NCBI GenBank assembly: GCA_947089905.1
Contig: CAMUMG010000001.1
Coordinates: 124,001-188,000, forward strand
Direction: 5' to 3'
Source: an uncultured Lachnospiraceae bacterium
GTDB lineage: Bacteria; Bacillota; Clostridia; Lachnospirales; Lachnospiraceae
Length of the DNA stretch: 64,000 bases
The notes below the pieces were generated by a model. It did no database searches. It saw only the letters and a list, made by a program, of their open reading frames with translations, and had not been told where the DNA came from. The position numbers and the translations under genes are program-made. How positions within the stretch are numbered: the stretch's first letter is position 1; each line of letters opens with the position of its first letter. Positions 43,379-53,397 of this stretch are shown piece after piece.

Positions 43379-44878
43379 ATGAAGTTAGAAAAATTATTAG
43401 AGCGGATAGACTATGAAGTTTTACAAGGAAGTATAGAGACAGAAATAGATGTTCTGGTTTATGATTCCAGAAATCCCCAAAATAGATCTGCATTTATTTG
43501 CATTCAAGGAATGAATTTTGATGGACATGATTACATAGAAGATATGGCAAAACAAGGATCCGTTGTAGTTATTGTAGAAAAAAGAGTCAATATTCCAAAA
43601 GGTATGACTGGAATTTTAGTTTCAAATACCAGACAGGCACTAGCAAAAATGTCAGCAGCGTATTTTGATTATCCTGCACAAAAACTTACGATGATTGGAA
43701 TTACTGGAACAAAGGGAAAAACAACAACTGCTTATATGATTTATTCTATACTAAAAAAAGCAGGAATTTCAGTCGGTTTAATTGGAACCGTTGAAGTTCG
43801 AATCGATGATCGAGCCATAGAAGCAGAACATACCACCCCAGAATCTTATGTATTACAACAATATTTATATGAAATGGAACAGGCGGGTGTAAAATGTGTT
43901 GTTATGGAAGTTTCTTCTCAAGGTCTAAAATTAGATCGAGTTTATGGAATTGAATTTGATTATGGCGTTTTTATGAATATAGAACCAGATCATATTGGAA
44001 AAGGAGAACATCCAGACTTCGAGGATTATTTAAGATGTAAATCGCTTTTATTTTCTCGCTGCAAAGTTGGTATTTTTAATGCTGAGGACTCACATCTAAA
44101 TCAAATTTTAGAAGGACATACATGCAGTATTGAAACATTTGGAACTTGCCCAGATGCAAATTTCGTTGCTAAAGAAGTAAATCTTCATCAGGAAAGGGGA
44201 AGTTTAGGAGTATCCTATCAAGTAAAAGGAACCATAAACTTTGAGGTAATGGTCGATATTCCAGGAAAATTTAGTGTATTTAATTCTTTAGCTGCTATTG
44301 CGGTTTGCAGTCATTTTTCTATAACAAATCAGATCATACAAAATGCTTTAGCGACAGTACGAGTAAAGGGAAGGGTAGAACGGATTCCAATTTCTCCTGA
44401 ATTTAGTCTTATTATTGATTATGCACATAATGCAATGAGCTTACGTAGTCTTTTGACAACATTACGACAATATCAACCAAATCGATTGATCTGTCTGTTT
44501 GGATGTGGAGGAAATCGTTCGAAGGATCGCAGATACGAAATGGGAGAGGTGTCTTCTACAATAGCTGATTTAACAGTAGTAACTTCTGATAATCCAAGAT
44601 TTGAAGAGCCCTTAGCAATTATAGAAGATATTTTAATTGGTGTAAAAAGAGCAAGTGGTGCTTATGTTTCTATTCCAGATAGAAAGGAAGCAATTCGCTA
44701 TTGTATCTGTAATGCTCAAAAGGGAGATTTAATTGTACTTGCAGGAAAGGGACATGAGAGCTATCAAGAAATTTGTGGGATAAAGTATCCTATGGATGAA
44801 CGCCAATTAATTCGAGAGGTTATTGAAGAAATGTCAGAGAAAGAGCGTAAAGAGAAGCTAATTCAATTTCAGCTTTAA
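43379..44878 (+). CDS. murE: UDP-MurNAc-tripeptide synthetase MurE, meso-diaminopimelate type
   Basis: Adds the third peptide residue to the peptidoglycan precursor. The 499-residue Mur ligase has the ATP motif GITGTKGKTTTAYM (about 112), the carbamylated-lysine region around DYLRCKSLLFSRC, and the substrate-choice motif SDNPRFEEP (about 403). DNPR is the mark of enzymes using meso-diaminopimelate rather than lysine, which predicts a meso-DAP wall. It is separate from the main division cluster at 61658 onward and is paired with murF 13 bases downstream. Confidence 0.95.
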   Translation: MKLEKLLERIDYEVLQGSIETEIDVLVYDSRNPQNRSAFICIQGMNFDGHDYIEDMAKQGSVVVIVEKRVNIPKGMTGILVSNTRQALAKMSAAYFDYPAQKLTMIGITGTKGKTTTAYMIYSILKKAGISVGLIGTVEVRIDDRAIEAEHTTPESYVLQQYLYEMEQAGVKCVVMEVSSQGLKLDRVYGIEFDYGVFMNIEPDHIGKGEHPDFEDYLRCKSLLFSRCKVGIFNAEDSHLNQILEGHTCSIETFGTCPDANFVAKEVNLHQERGSLGVSYQVKGTINFEVMVDIPGKFSVFNSLAAIAVCSHFSITNQIIQNALATVRVKGRVERIPISPEFSLIIDYAHNAMSLRSLLTTLRQYQPNRLICLFGCGGNRSKDRRYEMGEVSSTIADLTVVTSDNPRFEEPLAIIEDILIGVKRASGAYVSIPDRKEAIRYCICNAQKGDLIVLAGKGHESYQEICGIKYPMDERQLIREVIEEMSEKERKEKLIQFQL

Positions 44879-44891
44879 AAAGGGGAATTTT

Positions 44892-46370
44892 ATGGAAGAA
44901 ATGACAATTTCACAACTTGCACAATTAGCAGGTGCTATAATAAAAGGAGATAATACAAAACGAATTTGTGGATTTAGTACAGATTCAAGAATAGGAGGAG
45001 AACAAATTGTTTTTCTTCCTATACAAGGAGAAAAAGTAGATGGACATGATTATATTCAAGATGCCTATGCCCATAAAATTCGAACAACATTTACTTCAAG
45101 GAAAGAAATTATTCCAAAAACAGAAGAAATGACCTATCTTTTTGTAGATGATACGATTCATGCTTTTCAGAAAGCAGCAGCAGCATATCGGGATCAGTTT
45201 ACAATTCCAGTTATTGGAGTTACAGGAAGCGTAGGAAAAACAACTACCAAAGAGATGATAGCGGCTGCCCTATCGCAAGAGAAATGTATATTAAAGACAC
45301 AAGGAAATAAAAACAGTCAAATTGGTTTGCCGCAGATGATGTTTGAACTTTCAAAAAAACATGAGATTGCAGTCATTGAGATGGGAATGAGTTTGCCAGG
45401 GGAGATGCAAAAACTTGTTTCAGTTGCAAAACCGCAGATTGCAGTTATTTCTAATATTGGGACTGCTCATATTGGTCAGCTAAAGAGTAGAGAAAAGATA
45501 CGTTTAGAGAAAATGAGTATTATAGATAAATTCTCCAAAAATGGATTACTTCTTGTTAATGGAGAAAACGATCTATTAAAAGAGGTATATGATGCAGTAC
45601 AAGAGGGAAAAGAAAATGGTGATTGGAATAAATTAGAAAATATCGATCTGTTAAAGGAAACAAAAGAAAAGTTAAAAGATTGTAATATTATAACTTATGG
45701 TACTACATCAAACTGTAATTTAAAAGCAGTACAGATCCATCAAGATCAAAATAAAAACCAAACCTCTTTTGTTTTTTCTGGAGTATTTAAAGAGAAAGAA
45801 TATAAAGAAGAAATTTTACTTCATACACTGGGAATTCATAATGTACAAAATGCTCTAGCTGCTCTTGGATTAGCTCTTTTTTTTAATATTGACTTAAAAC
45901 AGGCTAAAAAAGGATTGGAATCTTATCAAATTCCTGAAATGAGAGGGGTAATAGAAAAGTTTGGAAAGTTAACTTTAATTGATGATTCTTATAATGCCAG
46001 TTCAGACTCTATGAAATGTGGATTAGATATTTTGTCAGGAATTAAACAAAAACGTAGAGTTGCAATTTTAGGAGATATTTTAGAGTTAGGAGAACTTTCA
46101 GAACCTTTACACCGTGAAATAGGAGCATATGTGGCTAAGAGTAATATTGACCGGTTAATTACAGTAGGATCGTTTAGTGCATTTTTGGCTAAAGAAGCTA
46201 TTTTACAAGGAATGGACAAAAATCAGGTTATTATTTGCCGTGATCAAAAAGAAGCCTGTGATATAGTAAAAGATATATTAAAAGAAGAGGATGCAGTTTT
46301 TATAAAAGGTTCACGGGGGATGTATTTAGAAAATGTAGTTCACAAGATAAAGGAGTTGTTTTCAGAGTGA
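44892..46370 (+). CDS. murF: UDP-MurNAc-tripeptide D-Ala-D-Ala ligase MurF
   Basis: Adds D-Ala-D-Ala to complete the UDP-MurNAc pentapeptide. The 492-residue protein has an N-terminal substrate domain (ICGFSTDSR, then FLPIQGEKVDGHDYI), ATP motif GVTGSVGKTTTKEMI (about 114), TQGNKNSQIGLP, the EMGMSLPGEM segment and LIDDSYNASSDSM of the C-terminal domain. An AAGGGG ribosome site precedes the ATG. Its stop overlaps the priA GTG start by four bases. Confidence 0.95.
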   Translation: MEEMTISQLAQLAGAIIKGDNTKRICGFSTDSRIGGEQIVFLPIQGEKVDGHDYIQDAYAHKIRTTFTSRKEIIPKTEEMTYLFVDDTIHAFQKAAAAYRDQFTIPVIGVTGSVGKTTTKEMIAAALSQEKCILKTQGNKNSQIGLPQMMFELSKKHEIAVIEMGMSLPGEMQKLVSVAKPQIAVISNIGTAHIGQLKSREKIRLEKMSIIDKFSKNGLLLVNGENDLLKEVYDAVQEGKENGDWNKLENIDLLKETKEKLKDCNIITYGTTSNCNLKAVQIHQDQNKNQTSFVFSGVFKEKEYKEEILLHTLGIHNVQNALAALGLALFFNIDLKQAKKGLESYQIPEMRGVIEKFGKLTLIDDSYNASSDSMKCGLDILSGIKQKRRVAILGDILELGELSEPLHREIGAYVAKSNIDRLITVGSFSAFLAKEAILQGMDKNQVIICRDQKEACDIVKDILKEEDAVFIKGSRGMYLENVVHKIKELFSE

Positions 46371-48619
46371 GTAAAAAACTCTATGCAGATATAATTGTAG
46401 ACATTTCCAGTGAAAGTTTAGATAAAACTTATCAATATGAAATACCAGAAGAATTATTAGAAAAGGTACAAATAGGAAGTCCTGTAGAAATTCCATTTGG
46501 AACAAAAAATCGTAAAATTCATGGATATATTATTGAGTTTTCTGAAAAGCCAAAGATAGAGGAAAGCAAAATTAAACCGATTTGTGGAATTGTTACAGGA
46601 GAACTTGCTATTGAAGGACAACTTATTTTTTTAGCGGCTTGGATGAAAGAGAATTATGGGGCTACTATGAATGAAGCTCTTAAAACAGTGATTCCAGTTA
46701 AAAAAAGGATAAAAGAAGAAATAAAACGTACTATTATACCTGTAGTAGAATTAGAGCAATTAGAACAGATAAAAACACAGGCATTAAAAAAGAAACATGT
46801 TGCTAAAGTTCGACTTCTAACAGAACTATTAGAACAAAAGGAATTACCATATGAATTGGTGATACAAAAGTTAGCAGTTTCTAGATCAACCATTGAAAGT
46901 TTGGTAAAGGCAGGAGTTATTAAAATAGAAGCAGCCAAAAAGTATCGTGGAAATAGACAAAGGTTAGAAAACCAAGTCAAGAAAAAAATTCTAAATTCGA
47001 GTCAACAAACAGTAGTAGATCGAATTATAGAAAATGAAAAAAGAGGTCAAAATAAAACATATTTACTCTATGGTGTAACAGGTAGTGGAAAGACAGAAGT
47101 TTATTTAGAAGTAATAGAATATATCATAGCACAACACAAACAAGTAATTGTGTTAATTCCTGAAATCTCTTTAACATATCAGACAGTAAAACGTTTTTCT
47201 GAGCGATTTTTAGATCGGGTGTCTATTTTAAATTCTAAAATGTCACAGGGAGAACGATACGATCAAAGTGAAAGGGCAAGAAGAGGAGAAATTGACATTA
47301 TGATAGGACCAAGATCTGCTTTATTTACTCCCTTTCCTAATCTTGGAATGATTATAATAGATGAAGAACATGAAGCAAGTTACAAAAGTGAAATGCCACC
47401 AAAATATCACGCCAGAGAAACTGCTATTGAGCGTGCAAATTTAGTTGGAGCAAGTGTAATTTTAGGATCTGCAACTCCATCTTTAGAAACATTTTATCGA
47501 ACAAGTATTGGAGAATATGAACTTTTACAGCTTCCAAATCGGGCAAATAAGGCACAACTTCCTAAAATTCATGTAGTAGATTTGAGAGAAGAACTAAAGC
47601 AAAAAAACCGTTCTATGTTTAGTCGGCTATTAAAGGATTTTATTTGTGATCGTCTAACAAAACATCAACAGATTATGTTATTCTTAAACCGGCGAGGCTA
47701 TGCTGGTTTTGTTTCCTGTCGCAGTTGTGGTCATGTGATGAGATGTCCACACTGTGATATCTCATTAACTTCCCATAAAAATGGAACTTTAGTTTGTCAC
47801 TACTGTGGATATCAAGAGCCGATTCCGCAAAAATGTCCAAAATGTGGTTCTCACTATATTGCAGCGTTTGGAACAGGAACACAAAAAGTAGAAGAAATGG
47901 TAAAAAAGGAATTTCCTCAAGGGCGGATTTTAAGGATGGATGCGGACACAACAAAGAGTAAAGAGAGTTATGAATCCATTTTATCTGCTTTTGCTAATCA
48001 TGAGGCAGATATTTTAATTGGTACACAGATGATTGTAAAAGGACATGATTTTCCAGATGTAACTTTAGTCGGAATTTTGGCAGCGGATTTGTCATTAAAT
48101 ACTGGTGATTATCGAGCTGCCGAAAGAACTTATCAATTACTATCTCAGGCTGCTGGAAGGGCTGGAAGAGGAAATTCTTATGGAGAGGTTGTTATTCAAA
48201 CCTACCAGCCAGATCATTATAGCATTGAAACTGCGGCAGCAGGAGATTATGAGAACTTTTTTGAGCAGGAAATGGCGTATCGTGGTCTTATGGGATATCC
48301 TCCAGTTTCTCATATCTTAGTTCTTTTAATGTTAGCCAAAGAAGAGGAGAAGCTGATTTTTGCTTCCGAGTTATTTGCGAGAGTAGCAAAAGAATGGATA
48401 TCACAAACAAAACAAGAAACAATAACAAAAGTCATAGGGCCAGCCGCTGCCACATTATCAAAGGCAAAAGATGTCTATCGAAGGGTATTATATTTTAAAC
48501 AGCCTGACTATGCTATCTTAGTAGAGCTAAAAAACTTCTTAGAAGCTTACTTTTTATATTCTAAACAGCTTTCTGGATGCAGAATTCAATTTGATTTTGA
48601 TCCACTTCAAGGATATTGA
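46367..48619 (+). CDS. priA: Primosomal protein N' (PriA helicase)
   Basis: 3'-5' helicase that restarts replication at stalled forks. The 750-residue protein starts at a GTG that overlaps the murF stop (GTGA). It has an N-terminal DNA-binding domain, Walker A LLYGVTGSGKTEVYL (about 238), the DEEH box IIIDEEHEASYKSE, GSATPSLET, and two zinc-binding cysteine sets (CRSCGHVMRCPHC; CHYCGYQEP and CPKCGS). Motif V-VI is IGTQMIVKGHDFPDV and SQAAGRAGRG. Family and completeness are clear. Confidence 0.96.
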   Translation: MSKKLYADIIVDISSESLDKTYQYEIPEELLEKVQIGSPVEIPFGTKNRKIHGYIIEFSEKPKIEESKIKPICGIVTGELAIEGQLIFLAAWMKENYGATMNEALKTVIPVKKRIKEEIKRTIIPVVELEQLEQIKTQALKKKHVAKVRLLTELLEQKELPYELVIQKLAVSRSTIESLVKAGVIKIEAAKKYRGNRQRLENQVKKKILNSSQQTVVDRIIENEKRGQNKTYLLYGVTGSGKTEVYLEVIEYIIAQHKQVIVLIPEISLTYQTVKRFSERFLDRVSILNSKMSQGERYDQSERARRGEIDIMIGPRSALFTPFPNLGMIIIDEEHEASYKSEMPPKYHARETAIERANLVGASVILGSATPSLETFYRTSIGEYELLQLPNRANKAQLPKIHVVDLREELKQKNRSMFSRLLKDFICDRLTKHQQIMLFLNRRGYAGFVSCRSCGHVMRCPHCDISLTSHKNGTLVCHYCGYQEPIPQKCPKCGSHYIAAFGTGTQKVEEMVKKEFPQGRILRMDADTTKSKESYESILSAFANHEADILIGTQMIVKGHDFPDVTLVGILAADLSLNTGDYRAAERTYQLLSQAAGRAGRGNSYGEVVIQTYQPDHYSIETAAAGDYENFFEQEMAYRGLMGYPPVSHILVLLMLAKEEEKLIFASELFARVAKEWISQTKQETITKVIGPAAATLSKAKDVYRRVLYFKQPDYAILVELKNFLEAYFLYSKQLSGCRIQFDFDPLQGY

Positions 48620-48706
48620 ATAGAATTTTATAAAAAATATATAGAAATTTTTTGTGCTGTGAGGTAAAATAGAGAATAAGTTTATCAGTTGGAAAGGAAG
48701 AGAAGA

Positions 48707-49186
48707 ATGGCTTTAAGAAATATTCGTCAAATTGGTGATAGTGTTTTAAATAAGAAGTGTAAGGAAATTAAAGAAATGACTTCCAGACTGGAAGTTTTAA
48801 TTGAGGATATGTTGGATACTATGTATGAAGCACAAGGAGTAGGACTGGCAGCTCCACAAGTAGGAGTTTTAAAAAGAGTTGTTGTAATTGATGTAACCCA
48901 AGAAGCCAATCATCCAATCATCTTAATCAACCCAGAAATTATAGAAACTTCTGGTGAACAAACAGGGGAAGAGGGATGTTTAAGTGTTGCAGGAAAATCA
49001 GGAATTGTTACTCGCCCAGATTATGTAAAAGTACGTGCTTTAGGAAAAGATATGAAGCCAATAGAAGTTGAGGGAACACAGTTGCTTGCAAGAGCATTAT
49101 GCCATGAAATCGATCATTTAGATGGACATTTATATGTAGAAAAGGTTCAGGGAGAATTACATGATGTAACGGAGGAACAGGAATGA
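48707..49186 (+). CDS. def: Peptide deformylase
   Basis: Removes the formyl group from nascent proteins. From ATG 48707, with AAAGGAAGAG upstream, it has 159 residues; a TTG six codons earlier is less likely. The three motifs are GVGLAAPQVG (about 42), EEGCLSVAGK (cysteine metal ligand, about 92) and the HEIDHLDGHLY metal site (about 134). Its stop overlaps the fmt start by four bases (ATGA), the common def-fmt coupling. Confidence 0.97.
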   Translation: MALRNIRQIGDSVLNKKCKEIKEMTSRLEVLIEDMLDTMYEAQGVGLAAPQVGVLKRVVVIDVTQEANHPIILINPEIIETSGEQTGEEGCLSVAGKSGIVTRPDYVKVRALGKDMKPIEVEGTQLLARALCHEIDHLDGHLYVEKVQGELHDVTEEQE

Positions 49187-50133
49187 GAGTAATCTTTTTT
49201 GGCACGCCAAAGATAGCAGCCGTTATTTTAAAACAACTTATACAGGCTAAAATAGAAGTAGTAGCAGTTGTGACACAGCCAGATAAACCAAAAGGAAGAG
49301 GAAAAGAAGTTGCAATTTCTGAAGTAAAGGAGGTTGCACTTTCTTTTGGACTTCCTATTTATCAGCCACAAAAGATAAAAGAGGAATCTTTTATTCAAAA
49401 GTTAAGAGAAAAAAATCCAGATATTATTTTAGTAGCAGCCTATGGAAAGATTTTACCTAGTTCTATTTTATCTCTTCCCCGTTATGGCTGTCTAAATGTA
49501 CATGCTTCTCTACTTCCTAAATACCGTGGAGCTTCTCCAATTCAATGGGCGGTATTAAATGGAGAAAAGGTGAGTGGCGTTACAATTATGTATATGGATG
49601 AAGGACTAGATACAGGAGATATTTTGTTAAAGAAAGAAATTTTGTTAGATCCAAAAGAAACCGCGCAAAGTTTACATGATAAATTAGCCAATTTAGGTGG
49701 AAAGGCTTTATTAGAAGCTTTAGATTTTATTGAGAAAGGAGAGGCAAAGAGAATTCCTCAACCTAACGAGGGGGTAGTTTATGTAGGAATAATTGAAAAA
49801 TCTTTTGGTTGGATTGATTTTAACCGTTCCGCTATAGAATTAGAACGATTTGTAAGAGGTTTAAATCCTTGGCCAAGTGCTTATACAAAATGGAATGGAA
49901 AGAGTCTAAAATTTTGGGATACTGATTTTGTTTTTTTAAAAGATTTACCTGATTTATATAAAGATAGTCCAAATGGCACAGTTATATCCATAGATAAAGA
50001 ACATTTCTTTGTTCAATGTGGAGAAGGATTTCTTCAAGTGAATGAATTACAGTTAGAGGGAAAGCGTCGAATGTGTTGTGAAGAATTTTTAAGAGGATAT
50101 TCTTTGACAGTGGGAACAAAGTTAGGGGAATAG
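49183..50133 (+). CDS. fmt: Methionyl-tRNA formyltransferase
   Basis: Formylates initiator Met-tRNA. The 316-residue protein shows VIFFGTPKIAA at its N-terminus, the folate/formyl site NVHASLLPKYRGASPIQWAV (H and the S-L-L-P motif, about 106-125) and the YMDEGLDTGDIL segment (catalytic aspartate). The C-terminal RNA-binding domain follows FVRGLNPWPSAYTKW. It works with def, to which it is translationally coupled. Confidence 0.97.
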   Translation: MRVIFFGTPKIAAVILKQLIQAKIEVVAVVTQPDKPKGRGKEVAISEVKEVALSFGLPIYQPQKIKEESFIQKLREKNPDIILVAAYGKILPSSILSLPRYGCLNVHASLLPKYRGASPIQWAVLNGEKVSGVTIMYMDEGLDTGDILLKKEILLDPKETAQSLHDKLANLGGKALLEALDFIEKGEAKRIPQPNEGVVYVGIIEKSFGWIDFNRSAIELERFVRGLNPWPSAYTKWNGKSLKFWDTDFVFLKDLPDLYKDSPNGTVISIDKEHFFVQCGEGFLQVNELQLEGKRRMCCEEFLRGYSLTVGTKLGE

Positions 50134-50211
50134 AAGTTTATTAAAATTTAAGACAATAGTAAATAAAATACCGTATTTGAGTGGTAAAATAACCAAAAAG
50201 GAGGAATGAAT

Positions 50212-50910
50212 ATGCCTTATTACAGATATTTTGATCCAACATATCTCTTAGTTATTATTGGTGCTGTTTTAAGCCTTTTAGCTTCTGCTAAGGTAAAATC
50301 CACATTTTCAAAGTATTCAAAAGTCCATAGTCTTTCTGGAATGACTGGAGCACAAGCAGCAGAAAAAATTCTACATTTTTCGGGTATTTTTGATGTAAGA
50401 ATTGAACGGATTGAAGGAGATTTAACAGATCACTATGATCCCAAAAGTAAAGTGTTACGTCTTTCAGATTCTGTTTATGACAATACATCTGTTGCAGCAG
50501 TAGGAGTTGCGGCACATGAATGTGGACATGCGGTTCAGGATAATAAAGGGTATGCACCGCTTCGAATACGAGCTGCTTTAGTTCCAGCCGCAAATATTGG
50601 TGCTACTGTTTCTTGGCCGCTTATTTTGATTGGAATTTTACTTGGAGGATCGAAAACATTAATTACACTGGGGATCGTATTATTTTCCCTCGCTGTATTA
50701 TTTCAGTTAGTAACACTACCAGTAGAATTAAATGCTTCTGGTAGAGCAATTACAATTCTCTCTGAAACAGGAATTTTACAAGGAGAAGAAGTTGGTCAGA
50801 CAAAGAAAGTTCTTTTTGCGGCAGCTTTAACCTATGTTGCAAGTGCTGCATCGATGATTTTACAGTTGCTCCGTTTGATTATTTTAGCTGGAAACCGTAG
50901 GAATGACTGA
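50212..50910 (+). CDS. YugP-like membrane zinc metallopeptidase
   Basis: A 232-residue membrane protein of the DUF2268/YugP-type group. The start is set at ATG 50212, seven bases after AAGGAGG; the ATG two codons earlier is too close to the ribosome site. It has an N-terminal helix, the zinc-peptidase motif VGVAAHECGHAVQD (about residues 100-113) and three further helices (ALVPAANIGATVSWPLILIG; LITLGIVLFSLAVLFQLVT; the C-terminal AALTYVASAASMILQLL). The natural substrate is unknown. It overlaps rsmB by eight bases and is often found beside fmt and rsmB in Firmicutes. Confidence 0.9.
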   Translation: MPYYRYFDPTYLLVIIGAVLSLLASAKVKSTFSKYSKVHSLSGMTGAQAAEKILHFSGIFDVRIERIEGDLTDHYDPKSKVLRLSDSVYDNTSVAAVGVAAHECGHAVQDNKGYAPLRIRAALVPAANIGATVSWPLILIGILLGGSKTLITLGIVLFSLAVLFQLVTLPVELNASGRAITILSETGILQGEEVGQTKKVLFAAALTYVASAASMILQLLRLIILAGNRRND

Positions 50911-52309
50911 GTATACTACTTCTAAATCAAAAGAAAAGGGCAATAAAAATCCCAGAGAACTTGTATTAGAAATGTTAATCAAGATTTTTGAGGAAGGACA
51001 ATATTGTCATACAGTAATTCGACAGACACTTTCTGAATATTCGGAGCTAGGAAAGAAAGATCGTGCCTTTGTTACGAGACTTTGTCGTGGAACAGTAGAA
51101 AGATGCTTGACATTAGATTTTGAGATTGAGAAATATGCTTCATTGAAGGTAAAAAAGATGAAGCCTCTTATTCGTAATCTTTTAAGAATGAGTGCTTACC
51201 AAATTGGATATTTTTCACAAACCCCACCATCAGCTGTTTGTAATGAAGCAGTTAATATTGTAAAGAGGCGAAAAATTTATGGTCTGACCGGTTTTGTTAA
51301 TGGGGTATTAAGACAGATAATACAACATAAAGATGAATTTGCAAAACTTCCAGAAAAAATACCACTCTCGCAACAAATATCAATACAATATTCTATTCCA
51401 GAGTGGATCATAAAAGAGTGGCTTATTCGGTTTAAAAAAGAAACTACTATAACAATGTGTAAAGCATTTTTAGACAATAGCCCATTGACGATTCGTGTCA
51501 ATGAGAGTAAAAAGAGCATATCTGAATTAAAAGAAGAACTTATAACACAAGAAATTACAGTAAGAAGAGCATATCTTTTTCCAGATGCGTTTTATTTAGA
51601 AGGAGTAGATAGGCTTTCACAGTTAAAAAGTTTTTGTACAGGAGCATTTCAAGTTCAAGATGAAAGTTCTATGTGTATTGCAAGGGTAGCAGACATTTGT
51701 GCAGGCGATGTTATTTTAGATGTTTGTGCTGCACCAGGAGGAAAGGCATTACATGCAGCAGAACTTTTATGTCAAAAAGCATATGGGAAAAAAGAAACTG
51801 GAAAAGTGATTGCTAGAGATATTTCAAAGGAAAAAACAGCCTTAATTTTAGAAAATCTACAACGAACGAAGTATTCTAACGTTACAGTACAGATAAAAGA
51901 TGCTACAATATTTTATCCAGAGGATGAAGCATTAGCTGATATTGTATTTGCAGATCTTCCCTGCTCTGGGCTTGGAATTCTTGGAAGAAAGCCAGACATT
52001 CGATATAAAACCACAAAGGAGTTAAGAAAAAGACTTGCAAAGCTACAAAGAGAAATACTTACTGTAATCTGTCGTTATGTAAAACCAAACGGAATTTTAG
52101 TTTATAGTACATGTACTATTAGTGAAGAAGAAAATGAACAAAATTATTCCTTCCTTATTTCTGAATTAGGATTTGAAGCGGAATCATTAGATGATTATTT
52201 ACCTTCTATTCTTCATTCTACTACAACAAAAAAAGGATATCTTCAGCTTCTTCCAGGAGTGCATCAAACGGACGGGTTTTTTCTTGCAAAAGTTCGAAAA
52301 AAGGGGTAG
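50903..52309 (+). CDS. rsmB: 16S rRNA (cytosine-967-C5)-methyltransferase RsmB
   Basis: SAM-dependent enzyme methylating C967 of 16S rRNA. The 468-residue protein starts with a NusB-like RNA-binding domain (about 15-150, RAFVTRLCRGTVERCLTLDF in part) and continues with the methyltransferase domain: ILDVCAAPGGKALHAAELL (SAM site, about 273), ADLPCSGLGILGRKPDI (first cysteine) and LVYSTCTISEEENEQ (second, catalytic cysteine). It overlaps the peptidase gene and is followed by rlmN 26 bases downstream, the usual order. Confidence 0.95.
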   Translation: MTEYTTSKSKEKGNKNPRELVLEMLIKIFEEGQYCHTVIRQTLSEYSELGKKDRAFVTRLCRGTVERCLTLDFEIEKYASLKVKKMKPLIRNLLRMSAYQIGYFSQTPPSAVCNEAVNIVKRRKIYGLTGFVNGVLRQIIQHKDEFAKLPEKIPLSQQISIQYSIPEWIIKEWLIRFKKETTITMCKAFLDNSPLTIRVNESKKSISELKEELITQEITVRRAYLFPDAFYLEGVDRLSQLKSFCTGAFQVQDESSMCIARVADICAGDVILDVCAAPGGKALHAAELLCQKAYGKKETGKVIARDISKEKTALILENLQRTKYSNVTVQIKDATIFYPEDEALADIVFADLPCSGLGILGRKPDIRYKTTKELRKRLAKLQREILTVICRYVKPNGILVYSTCTISEEENEQNYSFLISELGFEAESLDDYLPSILHSTTTKKGYLQLLPGVHQTDGFFLAKVRKKG

Positions 52310-52335
52310 AACAAGAGAAGAGAAAGGAATAACGT

Positions 52336-53397
52336 ATGGAAAAAATAGATATTAAATCTTTAACTCTTATACAGTTAAGCGAGCTTTTAGAAAGTTTGAA
52401 AGAACCTTCCTTTCGTGCAATACAGCTTTTTGAATGGATTCATAAAAAATTGGCACTCGGATTTGAAGAGATGACAAATCTTCCAAAGACATTGCGAGAA
52501 AATTTAGAAAAATGCTGTGAATATACTACTCTGAAAACTGTACAGGAACTTCATTCTAAAAATGATGATACCTGTAAATATCTGTTTCAACTATCGGATG
52601 GAAATATAATAGAAAGTGTAAGAATGAGTTATCACCATGGAGATTCTGTCTGTATTTCCTCTCAGGTAGGATGTCGAATGGGATGTCGATTTTGTGCTTC
52701 AACATTAGATGGTCTTACAAGAAATCTAACTCCATCAGAGATGTTAGAAGAGATTTATCAGATAGAGAGAATAACCCAAAAAAGACTGAATAATGTAGTA
52801 ATTATGGGAACAGGAGAGCCATTAGATAACTATGAAAATTTGGTTCAGTTTCTGCATCTATTATTTGAGGAAAGGGGACAAAATTTTAGTCAGAGAAGTG
52901 TTACCATTTCGACATGTGGTTTAGTAGAACAGATAAAAAGGTTTGCACAAGAAGACTTTAATATTACACTTGCTCTATCATTACATGCTCCGACAGATGC
53001 CTTAAGAAGTCAGTTAATGCCTATAGCAAATCGATATCCTCTTTCTGAAGTCATAAAAGCTTGTGATTATTATTATGAAAGGACAGGCAGAAGAGTTAGT
53101 TATGAATATAGTTTAATTGATGGAGTAAATGATACTCCTCTAATAGCAAAACAATTAGTACAGTTATTACGTGGGAAAAATTGTCATGTCAATTTGATTC
53201 CTATTAATCCAGTGAAAGAACGAGGCTTTATACCACCAAGGGGGAATAATACACAGAGATTTAAAAATATACTTGAAAAAAACAAAATAAATGTTACTAT
53301 AAGAAGAGAAATGGGCGCAGATATTGATGCTGCTTGTGGACAACTCAGAAAACGTTACATGGAGCAAGCAATTAAAAAAAAGGGAGGTGAACTGTAA
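52336..53397 (+). CDS. rlmN: 23S rRNA (adenine-2503-C2)-methyltransferase RlmN
   Basis: Radical-SAM enzyme methylating A2503 of 23S rRNA and A37 of some tRNAs. The 353-residue protein has the CxxxCxxC iron-sulphur motif SQVGCRMGCRFCASTLDG (about 112-120), VIMGTGEPLDNYENL, and the catalytic cysteines in STCGLVEQI and near the C-terminus, GADIDAACGQLR. The DNY sequence after GEPL supports RlmN over the resistance homologue Cfr. AGAAAGGAA precedes the ATG. Confidence 0.96.
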   Translation: MEKIDIKSLTLIQLSELLESLKEPSFRAIQLFEWIHKKLALGFEEMTNLPKTLRENLEKCCEYTTLKTVQELHSKNDDTCKYLFQLSDGNIIESVRMSYHHGDSVCISSQVGCRMGCRFCASTLDGLTRNLTPSEMLEEIYQIERITQKRLNNVVIMGTGEPLDNYENLVQFLHLLFEERGQNFSQRSVTISTCGLVEQIKRFAQEDFNITLALSLHAPTDALRSQLMPIANRYPLSEVIKACDYYYERTGRRVSYEYSLIDGVNDTPLIAKQLVQLLRGKNCHVNLIPINPVKERGFIPPRGNNTQRFKNILEKNKINVTIRREMGADIDAACGQLRKRYMEQAIKKKGGEL